Source: Lunatimonas salinarum (GTDB lineage: Bacteria > Bacteroidota > Bacteroidia > Cytophagales > Cyclobacteriaceae). Taken from it: a stretch of 64,000 bases of DNA. Positions 37,458 to 46,239 of this stretch are shown piece after piece (position 1 is the first letter of the stretch; every line of letters starts with the position of its first letter). Under the pieces are notes generated by a model. It was not told the origin of the DNA and did no database searches. It saw only the letters and a list, made by a program, of their open reading frames with translations. The translations under genes and the position numbers were made by a program. The DNA is taken from assembly GCF_017811155.1 (NCBI RefSeq), contig NZ_JACVCV010000004.1, forward strand, positions 184,025 through 248,024, in the 5' to 3' direction.

Positions 37458-37694
37458 TTATACTTTTTCCAATCCTTTGGAGGACCGTGCCATTCGTTTG
37501 ATTTGGCCAACTACCCGCTCGGAGGGCTCCTTAAAAAGATGGTCGAGATGTTCCAAGGAACCCAACAAATCCAGATACTCCTGCATTAAAACCGGATTTA
37601 GTTGAAGTGCCTGAACGAACTCCCCACTTTCACTTGCTGACATTTCCTGATAAATGTACCTTATCAGATCATTTTGGGTAAAAGATTTTGTCAT
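37458..37694 (-). CDS. Small anti-sigma-like protein
   Basis: A 78-aa protein starting inside the sigma factor gene (26-bp overlap), so surely made together with it. The first ~45 residues (FTQNDLIRYIYQEMSASESGEFVQALQLNPVLMQEY) resemble the N-terminal helical part of anti-sigma factors. There is no zinc motif, no membrane segment and no sensor domain. A role in binding the sigma factor is inference from position and this resemblance. Confidence 0.7.
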   Translation of the reverse strand: MTKSFTQNDLIRYIYQEMSASESGEFVQALQLNPVLMQEYLDLLGSLEHLDHLFKEPSERVVGQIKRMARSSKGLEKV

Positions 37695-38271
37695 AGGCTA
37701 TATTGATATGTTTAAGTTTCTTCCTAAGGTTGATCAAAGCATAGCGCATACGCCCCAAGGCGGTATTGATACTCACCCCGGTTTGTTCTGCGATTTCTTG
37801 AAAGCTAAGGTCCATATAATGCCGCATGATCAACACCTGTCGCTGATTTTCCGGAAGCTCTTCTACTAACATCCGTATCATCTCGTAGGTCTCGTCCTTT
37901 ACCTTCAGGTCTTCCACGTTCTCTTCTGCGAAGTTTAGCGTGTTAAACACGTTGGAACCATCTTCCATGACAACGGATGGATACCGCTTCATCCTCCTAA
38001 AGTGATCTATGGCCAAATTGTGTCCTATGCGCATCAGCCACGGCTGGAATTTGCCCTCTTCGTTATATTTATCTGAGTTGAGTGTCTGCACTACCTTTAC
38101 AAATACATCCTGCAAAAGGTCTTCTGCCACTCCTTGGTCTTTGACTATCATCAAAATAGTCGAATAAACTCTGGACTTGTACCTATCTACCAACTGCTCA
38201 AAGGCAACTTCGCTGCCATTTCTATACTGGGCGATAAGTTCGCTGTCTTTAGGTCCTACCCTCTTACTCAT
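37669..38271 (-). CDS. ECF-type RNA polymerase sigma factor
   Basis: A 200-aa sigma-70 family protein with two regions. Region 2 is FEQLVDRYKSRVYSTILMIVKDQGVAEDLLQDVFVKVVQTL...WLMRIGHNLAIDHFRR, and region 4 is LPENQRQVLIMRHYMDLSFQEIAEQTGVSINTALGRMRYALINLRK, the HTH for the -35-type element. Regions 1.1, 1.2 and 3 are absent, as in ECF sigmas. Its own promoter is well formed (38349-38379). The target regulon is unknown. The partner gene overlaps its 3' end. Confidence 0.92.
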   Translation of the reverse strand: MSKRVGPKDSELIAQYRNGSEVAFEQLVDRYKSRVYSTILMIVKDQGVAEDLLQDVFVKVVQTLNSDKYNEEGKFQPWLMRIGHNLAIDHFRRMKRYPSVVMEDGSNVFNTLNFAEENVEDLKVKDETYEMIRMLVEELPENQRQVLIMRHYMDLSFQEIAEQTGVSINTALGRMRYALINLRKKLKHINIAYDKIFYPK

Positions 38272-38611
38272 AAATTTGACTTTTTAATAACGTAGAGTTT
38301 TATCCCATATTGCCGAGTTTAATGTGAAAGTTTCCAATACCATTCGATCAAATGTATCAAATAGGATTAAACATAGCAATTTTTTTTCATTTTTTTTGTA
38401 TGAACCCGGTATATGTCGGTATGAAATGTACGCTGCCCGGAAAACAAATACAAAGTGGCAGAAGTGATTTCATACCCACAAGACCTCCGTAGGCAATAAA
38501 CCAATAAATTGATTATCAGCGACTCAGTAAAAACCCCTGTTCAAATACCGGAAGACTGAAAACGAGTCGAATACGTTCTACGAAACCCTCTAAACAATAA
38601 TCATACCAGAG
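38272..38611. other. 340-bp spacer upstream of the ECF sigma gene
   Basis: Apart from the sigma promoter at 38349-38379 and a T/A-rich run at about 38380-38400, I see nothing. No coding frame and no clear terminator for the large membrane-protein gene that ends at 38612. Confidence 0.5.
38349..38379 (-). promoter_or_regulatory. Promoter of the ECF sigma operon
   Basis: On the minus strand TTG (38377-38379), 20 nt, then TACATTTG (38356-38349) fits the Bacteroidota -33/-7 pattern very well. The leader would be about 70 nt. Confidence 0.6.
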
Positions 38612-41600
38612 CTAGGAATCTCCAGACCAGATGCTCTTGAATCCCTTTTGAAAAAAACTATATATTGTCCCGGAAAGACCTATTGCTGCACTTACATATG
38701 CGACACTGCGATCCAGTATGTTGGGATCATAGAACCCAATAACAGACACCGAAATAAACACAAAACTGATCGAAGCCGCCTGTACCAACCTCGAGGTACC
38801 TTTGGCCTTTTCTTCTCTCCTGAAAGCCTCCAACTCTTCCTCAGCGGTATTGGCAAGGACAAAATTGGTAAAAGCAAGTGAAAAAAGGCGCAACCTGTCC
38901 TTGGTCGGATCCAAGCTAAGAACGCCCTTTTGCAATAGCGAGGCCATGACATCCCGCATTGTATAATTTATAAACCCCTCCAATGCAAAATAGTAACACA
39001 GCTTCTTCTCTCTCATATTCAGCTTTGACCACACGTTGATAAAAAAGGCTTTGTTGTACCGCTGAATGGAGAGAATGCACTTCTCATAGCGATCCTGAGA
39101 AACCCGGCTTTCAAGGGACTCCTCCAATAGCTCGTCGGTAAGCAGGCAAGCCAATGCGGCGCGGTTTTCTCCGTAGATCAGCTCTTCGCTTAATCCGGTA
39201 ACGAGCGGGTCGTTAAATAATGGAGATTTCACCTTCTCACGAAAAACCCGCCTATTTTCCTCCGACATGGCAGCCCAGCCCCCACCATCGTGCGGTAGCA
39301 GCAATACTTCTTGGTGAAAATTGAGCGGGACGACGTAGAAAAGAAACGGCTTCATGATTTCCGTAATACGTAACACGACAGTTTCTGCAGTGCCCGGACC
39401 CATCAGATCCTGAATGGACCTACCTGAAGAAATGAACAGGAGGATATTTCGCTCGAAAAACCGCTCCTTAAACCGTTCCAATACCTCCAATACCTCCGCC
39501 GCAGTCTCCAAACAATGCAGGTTTTCAAGAAGCACCGCGTGATATCCCACTTCTTCCTCGGGCCAAGAACTCCCATCTTCCATAGCGGAAAGAACCAACA
39601 TTTGGCTCTTGCCTGTCAGGTAGTGGTACCTAATCCACTTACCAATTTTCTTACTATCCAACCCAATAACAAAGGTGAACTTCCGTGTGACACAAGCAGT
39701 GGGCAATCGCTTATTCTGTACCGGAAATAAATAGTCCACCAGAAAAAGGCGCTTGCTTACCCGCATGATCAAATTGAAAAACAGGCCCATCAACAGAAAT
39801 GTCGTCAACAAAAACACCGGGGTCTGCCCGATTTTTTGGGAAATCAAATGAAGGATTGATGCTGATTGGGACGATTTGCCACTGCCATAGTAAAGCTGCT
39901 TGGGAAGCATAAAGGATGCCTCTATGGCACGAATGTCCGGCGCCAAAAACCCCCGCAATTCTTCATCTGTCCGGTAGGTCAGTCGGCTGAAATTTACCCG
40001 CCTCAACTGCTCGTGAATGGAAATCAAGTCGCGGTAAAAGCCGGAAATGGGCCGAATACCGGGCGTCTGTTGCTCCCCGCCCAACGGGGCATTCCAGATA
40101 TACACTTCTTGCACAAAAACCTGCCGGTGGATCGCATACCCAGGCAAGAAGCCCAAGACAATAATCCACAGCAAAAAATTTAGCGAGAAAATCCGCTTTT
40201 CTACCTGAAGCTGCGTTATAAAATTCCACATTTTTGTGAGACGGAAATGAATCCGCTTCCAACCCTTGATCTTCCCACTGAAGTCCGGCTTAAGCCTGGG
40301 CATTCTGCCCTTAGCCGAAGTCACCAAACAGAGTGTGACCGCCACCCCCAACAAGGTCAGCATCAACGTGCTCAGGTAAAAATAGCGCCCTTCCAATGCA
40401 TAGGAATTCAACACCCCCAATCCACAAACTAACAGTAAAAACACAAACAAAGCAGGAGCCAGGAAGTTGAATTCCCTACTTCCAAGGCCCCTTTTTGGAT
40501 CGGGAAACAAAAGCACAAAATTACAAATACTCCCACTTATTGCGATCAGGGCAGACCAAAGGAAAATCGAAAACAACGTCAAGGGAATCACCAGGTACAC
40601 AAACAAGAAGCCAACCAGATGAAAAGCCAAGACGTAGTTGGCAAACAGGTACTGATTCCGCTTCGAGGGGGTGGGGCGGTACCAATCGAATGAAAACTCC
40701 CGCATACGCAGGTAGATGGGCTGCAAACTGGCTAAAAACACAAATGAAACCAGCAATCCAAGTACCAACAGATAGGGAAAGAGAAAAGCCAAGGTTTCAA
40801 ACGTTGTAAGAATGTAGAGGGAATCCTGGAGGCTCTTGTCCACCAAATACATCACCCAAACCTCCGAGGAAAATCCATCAAAGTCCAATCGCTTGAAAAC
40901 AGCCTGGTATTCGTGCCCGTTGACATATAGGGGCATTTCCCAAGTACGGGATCGATCTCTAGCTGCGTTGTTTTCCAGCAGGGCTTGAATCCTGAACCAA
41001 ACTCCCTCTTCAATGGCATCCTGAAGGTTATTTACCGGCATTTCCATACCGGCGCTTTTCATGATGACCTTCCCGTCCGGCTTAAACACAAAGAAGCGAT
41101 GCTTGCTCATTTCACTACTTACCAAGCCACTCACATTAAATGTAATCGCATTCCCGGTTTCTCCCCGAAACAAACTGACCACACCCTCCAAGGCGCCTGT
41201 GGCGTTAGAATAATGTGCGGACAAAAAGACCTTCGACGGATTACGCTTGGACTCAATCACATAGTCTCTATGTTGGATGTTTATAAACGATTGATCGCCT
41301 AGCCCCATCATGGCGGTCCCCGGAATACCCAACTTCTCAATAAAACCACCTGAAGAAAACTGAATGTACTCATTGACCGGAAGACCGATTAGCGTATCCT
41401 TGGCTACTTCGTCTTTATCTTCAATTTCCGAAAAACGATGAAGTAGGGAATCATAGTCCTTAAACTGTCTAGAAACCTCGTCAACCAGCTCGCTAAGCAG
41501 CTCCCCGTCAAATTCAGAAGTACGTTGATTTTGAATAAATCCGAATGTATAACCCGCCACCAACGCCAAAAAAATCAGGGACAATCCAATCCCTATCACC

Positions 41601-42583
41601 TTTCCCTTACTTAACACATCTCCTGCACTCAGACTAAAAATGCCAATAACCGGAATACCAAACAGCACCAAAACCAACACCAAGACCAATACACTCAACA
41701 CGCTGAAGTCTATACGATAAGCCGCCCGCTGAAATTGCACACTTTCTTTCAAACCCATTAGATAATATTGGCCACCTGCCAGCAAAAAAGGAGATACAAA
41801 GGCCTCAAATTCCTCCGCACCAAGATTCATCTTAAACAGTTGCTCTCCCGCCTTTACAACGGGCATATTGCTTTCCGCATCGATTGCAGAAGTATGGTCC
41901 ATCGTGGCCGGATCGAGCAAGATTCTGCCTCTGTAACGAGCGGGATAAACGACCACTCCACCCGCGTCCAACAGAAACAACCGGTCGAAAAACCTCAAGG
42001 GAAGATTATCCTCCATCAATCGATAAAAAGGTAACTCGTGTTCTACTAAAAACGTCAGGCTCCTCGCCTCTCCATCTGCTGGAATGGAAAAAAATGAAGC
42101 ATCAAACCGCTTCTCCACATCGGCTTCCCCTACAAAAAACTCATTGCCTATGTTGCCGCCAGGAATCTTTCCCGCTAAATCAAAAAAATAGTTCTCTACT
42201 AACAAGCTGGAAGAACTATCCCTTAAAACAACCCTACTTTGCAATGCTTCGAATTGCTTTTCTGCCGCTTCCTGCTTTGAAAGGATCCGAATCTGTTTCA
42301 GCTTAAATTTTGGATTACCGTCGAAAATAGCTGCAATCTTCTCGGCCTGATCGGCCAATGACCCACCGGTCAGTGCGAGGTAATTTCGACTGAGGTACTC
42401 ATCAAGCTGATATTGATAATTGTGAAACGCCGCCTGAAGGTTATTTTTTCCGAGTATTACTGCCTTGATGGATTGGGATTCCAGTTCCTTCCTGTGACTC
42501 ATAGACTGTTGGTACAGGTAAATGGCTACTAAGGCGGTAAGGCCAAACACATACAACCATACACGGATATCTCGGAATTTCAT
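38612..42583 (-). CDS. Large membrane protein with two extracytoplasmic regions and an NTPase-like/winged-helix-like end; function unknown
   Basis: 1323 aa from ATG 42583 (the frame is open to a TTG at 42604). I do not recognise a named family. Numbered from the ATG: membrane helix 7-24; extracytoplasmic region about 25-293 that looks like a Cache-type sensor; two helices at 294-350; a second outer region 355-595; then some six helices from 597 to 755, one near 800 and one near 925. A cytoplasmic part (943-1263) has alternating strands and helices with FTFVIGLDSKKIGKW, HAVLLENLH and NILLFISSGRS, in the order of P-loop, Walker B and sensor 1, but without a proper GxxxxGKS/T. LCYYFALEGFINYTMRDVMASLLQKG then resembles a winged helix. 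Two helices close the chain. Confidence 0.75.
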   Translation of the reverse strand: MKFRDIRVWLYVFGLTALVAIYLYQQSMSHRKELESQSIKAVILGKNNLQAAFHNYQYQLDEYLSRNYLALTGGSLADQAEKIAAIFDGNPKFKLKQIRILSKQEAAEKQFEALQSRVVLRDSSSSLLVENYFFDLAGKIPGGNIGNEFFVGEADVEKRFDASFFSIPADGEARSLTFLVEHELPFYRLMEDNLPLRFFDRLFLLDAGGVVVYPARYRGRILLDPATMDHTSAIDAESNMPVVKAGEQLFKMNLGAEEFEAFVSPFLLAGGQYYLMGLKESVQFQRAAYRIDFSVLSVLVLVLVLVLFGIPVIGIFSLSAGDVLSKGKVIGIGLSLIFLALVAGYTFGFIQNQRTSEFDGELLSELVDEVSRQFKDYDSLLHRFSEIEDKDEVAKDTLIGLPVNEYIQFSSGGFIEKLGIPGTAMMGLGDQSFINIQHRDYVIESKRNPSKVFLSAHYSNATGALEGVVSLFRGETGNAITFNVSGLVSSEMSKHRFFVFKPDGKVIMKSAGMEMPVNNLQDAIEEGVWFRIQALLENNAARDRSRTWEMPLYVNGHEYQAVFKRLDFDGFSSEVWVMYLVDKSLQDSLYILTTFETLAFLFPYLLVLGLLVSFVFLASLQPIYLRMREFSFDWYRPTPSKRNQYLFANYVLAFHLVGFLFVYLVIPLTLFSIFLWSALIAISGSICNFVLLFPDPKRGLGSREFNFLAPALFVFLLLVCGLGVLNSYALEGRYFYLSTLMLTLLGVAVTLCLVTSAKGRMPRLKPDFSGKIKGWKRIHFRLTKMWNFITQLQVEKRIFSLNFLLWIIVLGFLPGYAIHRQVFVQEVYIWNAPLGGEQQTPGIRPISGFYRDLISIHEQLRRVNFSRLTYRTDEELRGFLAPDIRAIEASFMLPKQLYYGSGKSSQSASILHLISQKIGQTPVFLLTTFLLMGLFFNLIMRVSKRLFLVDYLFPVQNKRLPTACVTRKFTFVIGLDSKKIGKWIRYHYLTGKSQMLVLSAMEDGSSWPEEEVGYHAVLLENLHCLETAAEVLEVLERFKERFFERNILLFISSGRSIQDLMGPGTAETVVLRITEIMKPFLFYVVPLNFHQEVLLLPHDGGGWAAMSEENRRVFREKVKSPLFNDPLVTGLSEELIYGENRAALACLLTDELLEESLESRVSQDRYEKCILSIQRYNKAFFINVWSKLNMREKKLCYYFALEGFINYTMRDVMASLLQKGVLSLDPTKDRLRLFSLAFTNFVLANTAEEELEAFRREEKAKGTSRLVQAASISFVFISVSVIGFYDPNILDRSVAYVSAAIGLSGTIYSFFQKGFKSIWSGDS

Positions 42584-42691
42584 TTTAATAGCAGCCTTGC
42601 CCAAACCGAGATCAATTTAAAAAAACTTTATTTTACAAAGAAACCAAACCCAGTATTTAATTCCACAAAATTCAGAAAAATACACCTATAA

Positions 42692-43012
42692 TTAAAACAA
42701 AATCGCTAATCCTCGATCATCCAGGACTGTCTGAAAGCAAATCAGGTCTCGGCAATCTCCAGAGGATACCCGCCCCGATCCTAACTCAAACCTGTACTGA
42801 TGAAGAGGACATACGACCTCGTCAAACGCAGTGATCCAACCCTCGCCAAGGCTGGCCATTCTATGCGGACAGAGCCGTTCAAATGCAAAAAAGCGCTCGC
42901 CGATTCTCGCCACACAGATTTTTCGATCTCCCAGCGCTACCTGTTTGATTGCCCGCTCGGGAAACAGCGCGATTACCTCTTCCTTACTTCGTCCCAACCT
43001 ATATTCTCTCAT
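42692..43012 (-). CDS. Rieske 2Fe-2S single-domain protein
   Basis: A 106-aa stand-alone Rieske domain without signal peptide. The cluster ligands are in CPHRMASLGEG and CPLHQYRFEL (C-x-H...C-x2-H), both intact. Such small proteins act as ferredoxins for oxygenases or as nitrite-reductase-type small subunits. No oxygenase is nearby, so the partner is unknown. It is followed by the large membrane protein (109 bp) and preceded by a perfect hairpin. Confidence 0.88.
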   Translation of the reverse strand: MREYRLGRSKEEVIALFPERAIKQVALGDRKICVARIGERFFAFERLCPHRMASLGEGWITAFDEVVCPLHQYRFELGSGRVSSGDCRDLICFQTVLDDRGLAILF

Positions 43013-43069
43013 TCGGCTCGATTTACGCTATTATACAGTTAAAGAATAGGCAGCCTTTCCCACCAAAGA

Positions 43070-43098
43070 GCCCGGCTGATTGAGTCAATCAGCCGGGC
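43070..43098. terminator. Perfect 14-bp inverted repeat
   Basis: GCCCGGCTGATTGA and its exact complement are separated by one base, forming a long GC-rich hairpin 80 bp past the phosphoesterase stop on the minus strand. The T-run after it (TCTTTGG) is short, so it may be a terminator for the upstream gene or a protein-binding palindrome. Confidence 0.55.
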
Positions 43099-43177
43099 AA
43101 CTTACAAGAGGTTTCAGGAAAAACCAGCTGCTTAGCAGTGGGAAGCACCTGTTTTTTGTGGCCTTATTTTCGGGTAA

Positions 43178-44752
43178 TTAAAAAGCAACCGGGTCTGCTA
43201 TTCGGTAGGTACTTCGATGCTTATGCACCATTCCGAAGCGGTCGGTAGCCCTAATATCAATTTGGTGAGACCCATTTCCAAGGTTGGTAGGTATCGCCCC
43301 CCGCCATAGATGGGTACTATTTACCGGATTGGAGGGACGCCTACCAGCGATCAGCCTATCAGCGGTATCCCATTCCATCACTTCTTGGACGAATGCCGGA
43401 TCGGCAGCATCTACCCATGCCATTGGTCTCCATTCGCCTCCATCTATGCGGTATTCCACCCGATCCTCCTGATGTCCCATGTAAAAATTAACGAATATCC
43501 CCGCTTGGGTACCCCGATTATTGGCCACTACCTGCGGATGAAATACATGCATCTGATAATCGGCAGGCTTGCCCAACACTTGGTATGCAAGCTTATAGCT
43601 ATTTCCTGACACATTTAACCGGGTATAACCCTTGGGAGTGCCGTCCCGCATAGTGGAAACGGGAAGGTTGTTTTCGTCCAATTTGCCAGAATACCAGTCG
43701 CCATTGGTCGTCCCTGCGTTAAACTCGTGAAAAGGCTTGGCCCCATTCCACCCATCTTCCATGGAATAGTAATTCTGACGTTGCAGGTGGGTGTGGGCGG
43801 ACATGGCCAATACATTCGGATAATCTTCGAGCAAATCAAAAAGCTTCCTTCTATCGCTGTCACGGAAGGAGTTTTCGTCTACATGAAATATTGGAATATG
43901 AAAGGCCAATACCACCAACTTATCGGTTGGAACATGCTTCAGATTGTTTTCCACGAAGTCCAGTTGGTCTGCACGAAAACCACCCCAATACCCTTGTCCA
44001 TCTCTCGGATCCGGATAAAGGATATCATCCAATACGATAAAATGCGCCGCCCCGTAATTGAATGCGTAATTGGCCGGTCCAAAGCTCGCCTCAAAAGATT
44101 CGTCGCTCCACTCGTCGCGATCGGCATCTAAGTTCATGTCATGGTTTCCCATTAGGTTATACCAAGGAAGCCCTATTTCCTTGATCACCTGAACATAAGG
44201 CTGATGGAGCGTCAGATCATCCCCGACCAAATCCCCCAAGGTAAGCCCAAAGACAGCTTGCTTCTCATTTTTGGCTTCTTCCACCACCGATTGCCGAAAA
44301 AAAGCCAACTCTTTCGTGGTATATGGCTGGGAATCCCCAAAGATCAGCGCGGTAAAATCGGTGGACTCTGAGGCTGGGTATAATGGGAAATCGACGGATT
44401 TGGGCAGTGGGCCCGTTGGTGCTACTCCCTCATATTTCATACTGGGTGATCCTGCAGGTTTATGTAGATAAAAAAATTGGGGTTGGTTGGCCTCATTTAC
44501 CGGTACCGAGTAACCGCTTGGCTTGATCACAAATAGGATGTTGTCCTCTCCCACCTCAAGAGAATACCTGCCCCGTTCATCTGTCAACACCACCTCTGTG
44601 CCGTTGCTAACAGAAACATTTGGAATACCTTTTTCGCGGCGTTCACGCTTCCCGTTTTGATTGAAGTCTTCGTACACATACCCGGTAGCAACCTGTTGAG
44701 AGAAACCGGGCAATGCCAGTAATACCAGACAAATAGAAAGTAATTTGCGCAT
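43178..44752 (-). CDS. Secreted calcineurin-like phosphoesterase
   Basis: A 524-aa exported protein (signal to about residue 20, FSQQVA). An SdrD/metallophos_N-type beta domain at 22-80 (YVYEDFNQNGKRERREKGIPNVSVS) precedes the metallophosphatase core: FGDSQPY, GDLVGDD, NLMGNHDMNLDAD (GNHD) and AFHIPIFH, SAHTHLQ (GHxH-type). A C-terminal beta domain follows (from about 380). It should be a periplasmic or extracellular phosphomonoesterase or diesterase. Substrate unknown. It belongs to the catabolic cluster that extends to susC. Confidence 0.9.
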   Translation of the reverse strand: MRKLLSICLVLLALPGFSQQVATGYVYEDFNQNGKRERREKGIPNVSVSNGTEVVLTDERGRYSLEVGEDNILFVIKPSGYSVPVNEANQPQFFYLHKPAGSPSMKYEGVAPTGPLPKSVDFPLYPASESTDFTALIFGDSQPYTTKELAFFRQSVVEEAKNEKQAVFGLTLGDLVGDDLTLHQPYVQVIKEIGLPWYNLMGNHDMNLDADRDEWSDESFEASFGPANYAFNYGAAHFIVLDDILYPDPRDGQGYWGGFRADQLDFVENNLKHVPTDKLVVLAFHIPIFHVDENSFRDSDRRKLFDLLEDYPNVLAMSAHTHLQRQNYYSMEDGWNGAKPFHEFNAGTTNGDWYSGKLDENNLPVSTMRDGTPKGYTRLNVSGNSYKLAYQVLGKPADYQMHVFHPQVVANNRGTQAGIFVNFYMGHQEDRVEYRIDGGEWRPMAWVDAADPAFVQEVMEWDTADRLIAGRRPSNPVNSTHLWRGAIPTNLGNGSHQIDIRATDRFGMVHKHRSTYRIADPVAF

Positions 44753-44939
44753 TTGTATATCTTTTTATGATAAGAAAGAATCGCTATCCTACGAAATTAG
44801 CAACCATCCCGCAAAGTACGAGGACGGGGCACTTACTGAGAAAATGGGAAAGAGTATTTTTTATTAGAACGAACATGGGATCAAATCTACACAAGTACCT
44901 TAAACCGGTGGTCAATTTTGTGTGATCATTTCGTTAAAC

Positions 44940-46079
44940 TTAGTGGCCCTGATTGTAAAAAACTGCCAAGCCATCCTTTCCGGCGACGACAATATCCAAA
45001 AAACCGGATTGGTTCAGGTCTGCGATCGCAAAATAAATCCCCGATCCCTTTCCCTCTCCAAATGGCCCATAGGAAATGACGTTTTTTGTAAACGACTCCC
45101 CATTCCACTTGAAATAATACATCCCCAAATGGTCGTGCCCGCCCGGGTCGTTGCCGTTGTGGGCACGGTATCGCTTTCCAGTCACTAATTCCATTTGTCC
45201 ATCGTTATCGATATCCGCCCATTCCAAGCAATGATACTGGGAGTGGTACGGATCAATCGGGTGTTTTACAAAGGTTCGGGTTTGTCCTTCCAGCACTTGT
45301 TCGTACCAGTCAAGACCATAGTCATGTGCCTGTCCCACGATCAAGTCGTTTAGGCCATCCCCATTTACATCTTGTACCTGCACAGGAATACTCGCCCCTC
45401 CCAAATTAAAACTCTCATGCAACTTCCAGGCCCCCGAACGGAGATCCAATGGTGCCTCCAGCCAGCCGTTTGAAAGGATAAAATCTCCACGGCCATCCCC
45501 ATTCACATCTCCAAATCCCAAGCCATGACCGTGGGAGGCAGCCACCTCGATCCTTTCGAAGGTGCCCGTGCCATTTCCCCGCGCATCGCGGACTAATTTA
45601 TAGTAGGCCAGGGGCTTATTGGGCGTATTCGGAACTACCTCAAGCTGTCCATCTCCATCTACATCCCAAGCACGGGTAGTCTCTACATTGCCGGTTTTGT
45701 AAATCTCGTGGGTCTTCCATGCGCTGTTGTTTCCAGGGTTTTCGATCCAAACCAAAGAAGCACCGAACCAGCCTCCCGTGACATAATCCATATTGCCATC
45801 CCCGTTAACATCCATGGGGATAGTCGAAAAATCATCAAAATACTCGCCTACCCGATCGAACACGGTGATGAAATGCTTCCTTTTAAACTCCGGCCCTTGG
45901 TACCAATAACTGCCAGATACAATGTCAAGGTGGCCGTCATTGTTTACATCGAATACCCCGGCGGATTCCGCGCTTTCCGCCGCAATCAGCTGCTTTTTAA
46001 ATGTAACGTGCTTTGGGAGGGCACCTTCTTCTGCAAACCAAATTGCGAAAAAAGGGATAATGAGAGAAAATAGCTGCAT
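44940..46079 (-). CDS. VCBS/FG-GAP repeat secreted protein
   Basis: A 379-aa exported protein (signal LFSLIIPFFAIWFA). It is built of VCBS/FG-GAP repeats with Ca-binding-type loops: DVNNDGHLDIVSG, DVNGDGNMDYVTG, DVDGDGQLEVVP, DVNGDGRGDFILS, DVNGDGLNDLIVG, DIDNDGQMELVTG and DLNQSGFLDIVVAG, giving a seven-bladed propeller. Such proteins bind ligands or glycans, sometimes as lyase-like enzymes. Its promoter carries the same 19-bp element as susC, so it is probably induced together with SusCD. Confidence 0.9.
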   Translation of the reverse strand: MQLFSLIIPFFAIWFAEEGALPKHVTFKKQLIAAESAESAGVFDVNNDGHLDIVSGSYWYQGPEFKRKHFITVFDRVGEYFDDFSTIPMDVNGDGNMDYVTGGWFGASLVWIENPGNNSAWKTHEIYKTGNVETTRAWDVDGDGQLEVVPNTPNKPLAYYKLVRDARGNGTGTFERIEVAASHGHGLGFGDVNGDGRGDFILSNGWLEAPLDLRSGAWKLHESFNLGGASIPVQVQDVNGDGLNDLIVGQAHDYGLDWYEQVLEGQTRTFVKHPIDPYHSQYHCLEWADIDNDGQMELVTGKRYRAHNGNDPGGHDHLGMYYFKWNGESFTKNVISYGPFGEGKGSGIYFAIADLNQSGFLDIVVAGKDGLAVFYNQGH

Positions 46080-46192
46080 GATACGTTATTTTGGATTCAA
46101 AAGCCGTGGCTCGTGGACGAGTTTCTTCTAAAAGAATCGCAGGTTATGTTTATGGATTATTACAAAGATTTCGGAAATGCTTATTCCTCGGT

Positions 46193-46239
46193 CAAAGATA
46201 AAAGATCACCTGAATAAAGTATCCTGCACTGTCCTGCTT
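46193..46239 (-). promoter_or_regulatory. Promoter of the VCBS gene with shared 19-bp element
   Basis: On the minus strand AAGCAGGACAGTGCAGGAT (46239-46221), then 20 nt, then TATCTTTG (46200-46193), a perfect -7 box. The element has two GCAGGA halves exactly 10 bp apart, one helical turn. It replaces the usual -33 TTG. It lies inside the last codons of the neighbouring membrane-protein gene. The same 19 bp occur upstream of susC. Confidence 0.65.
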
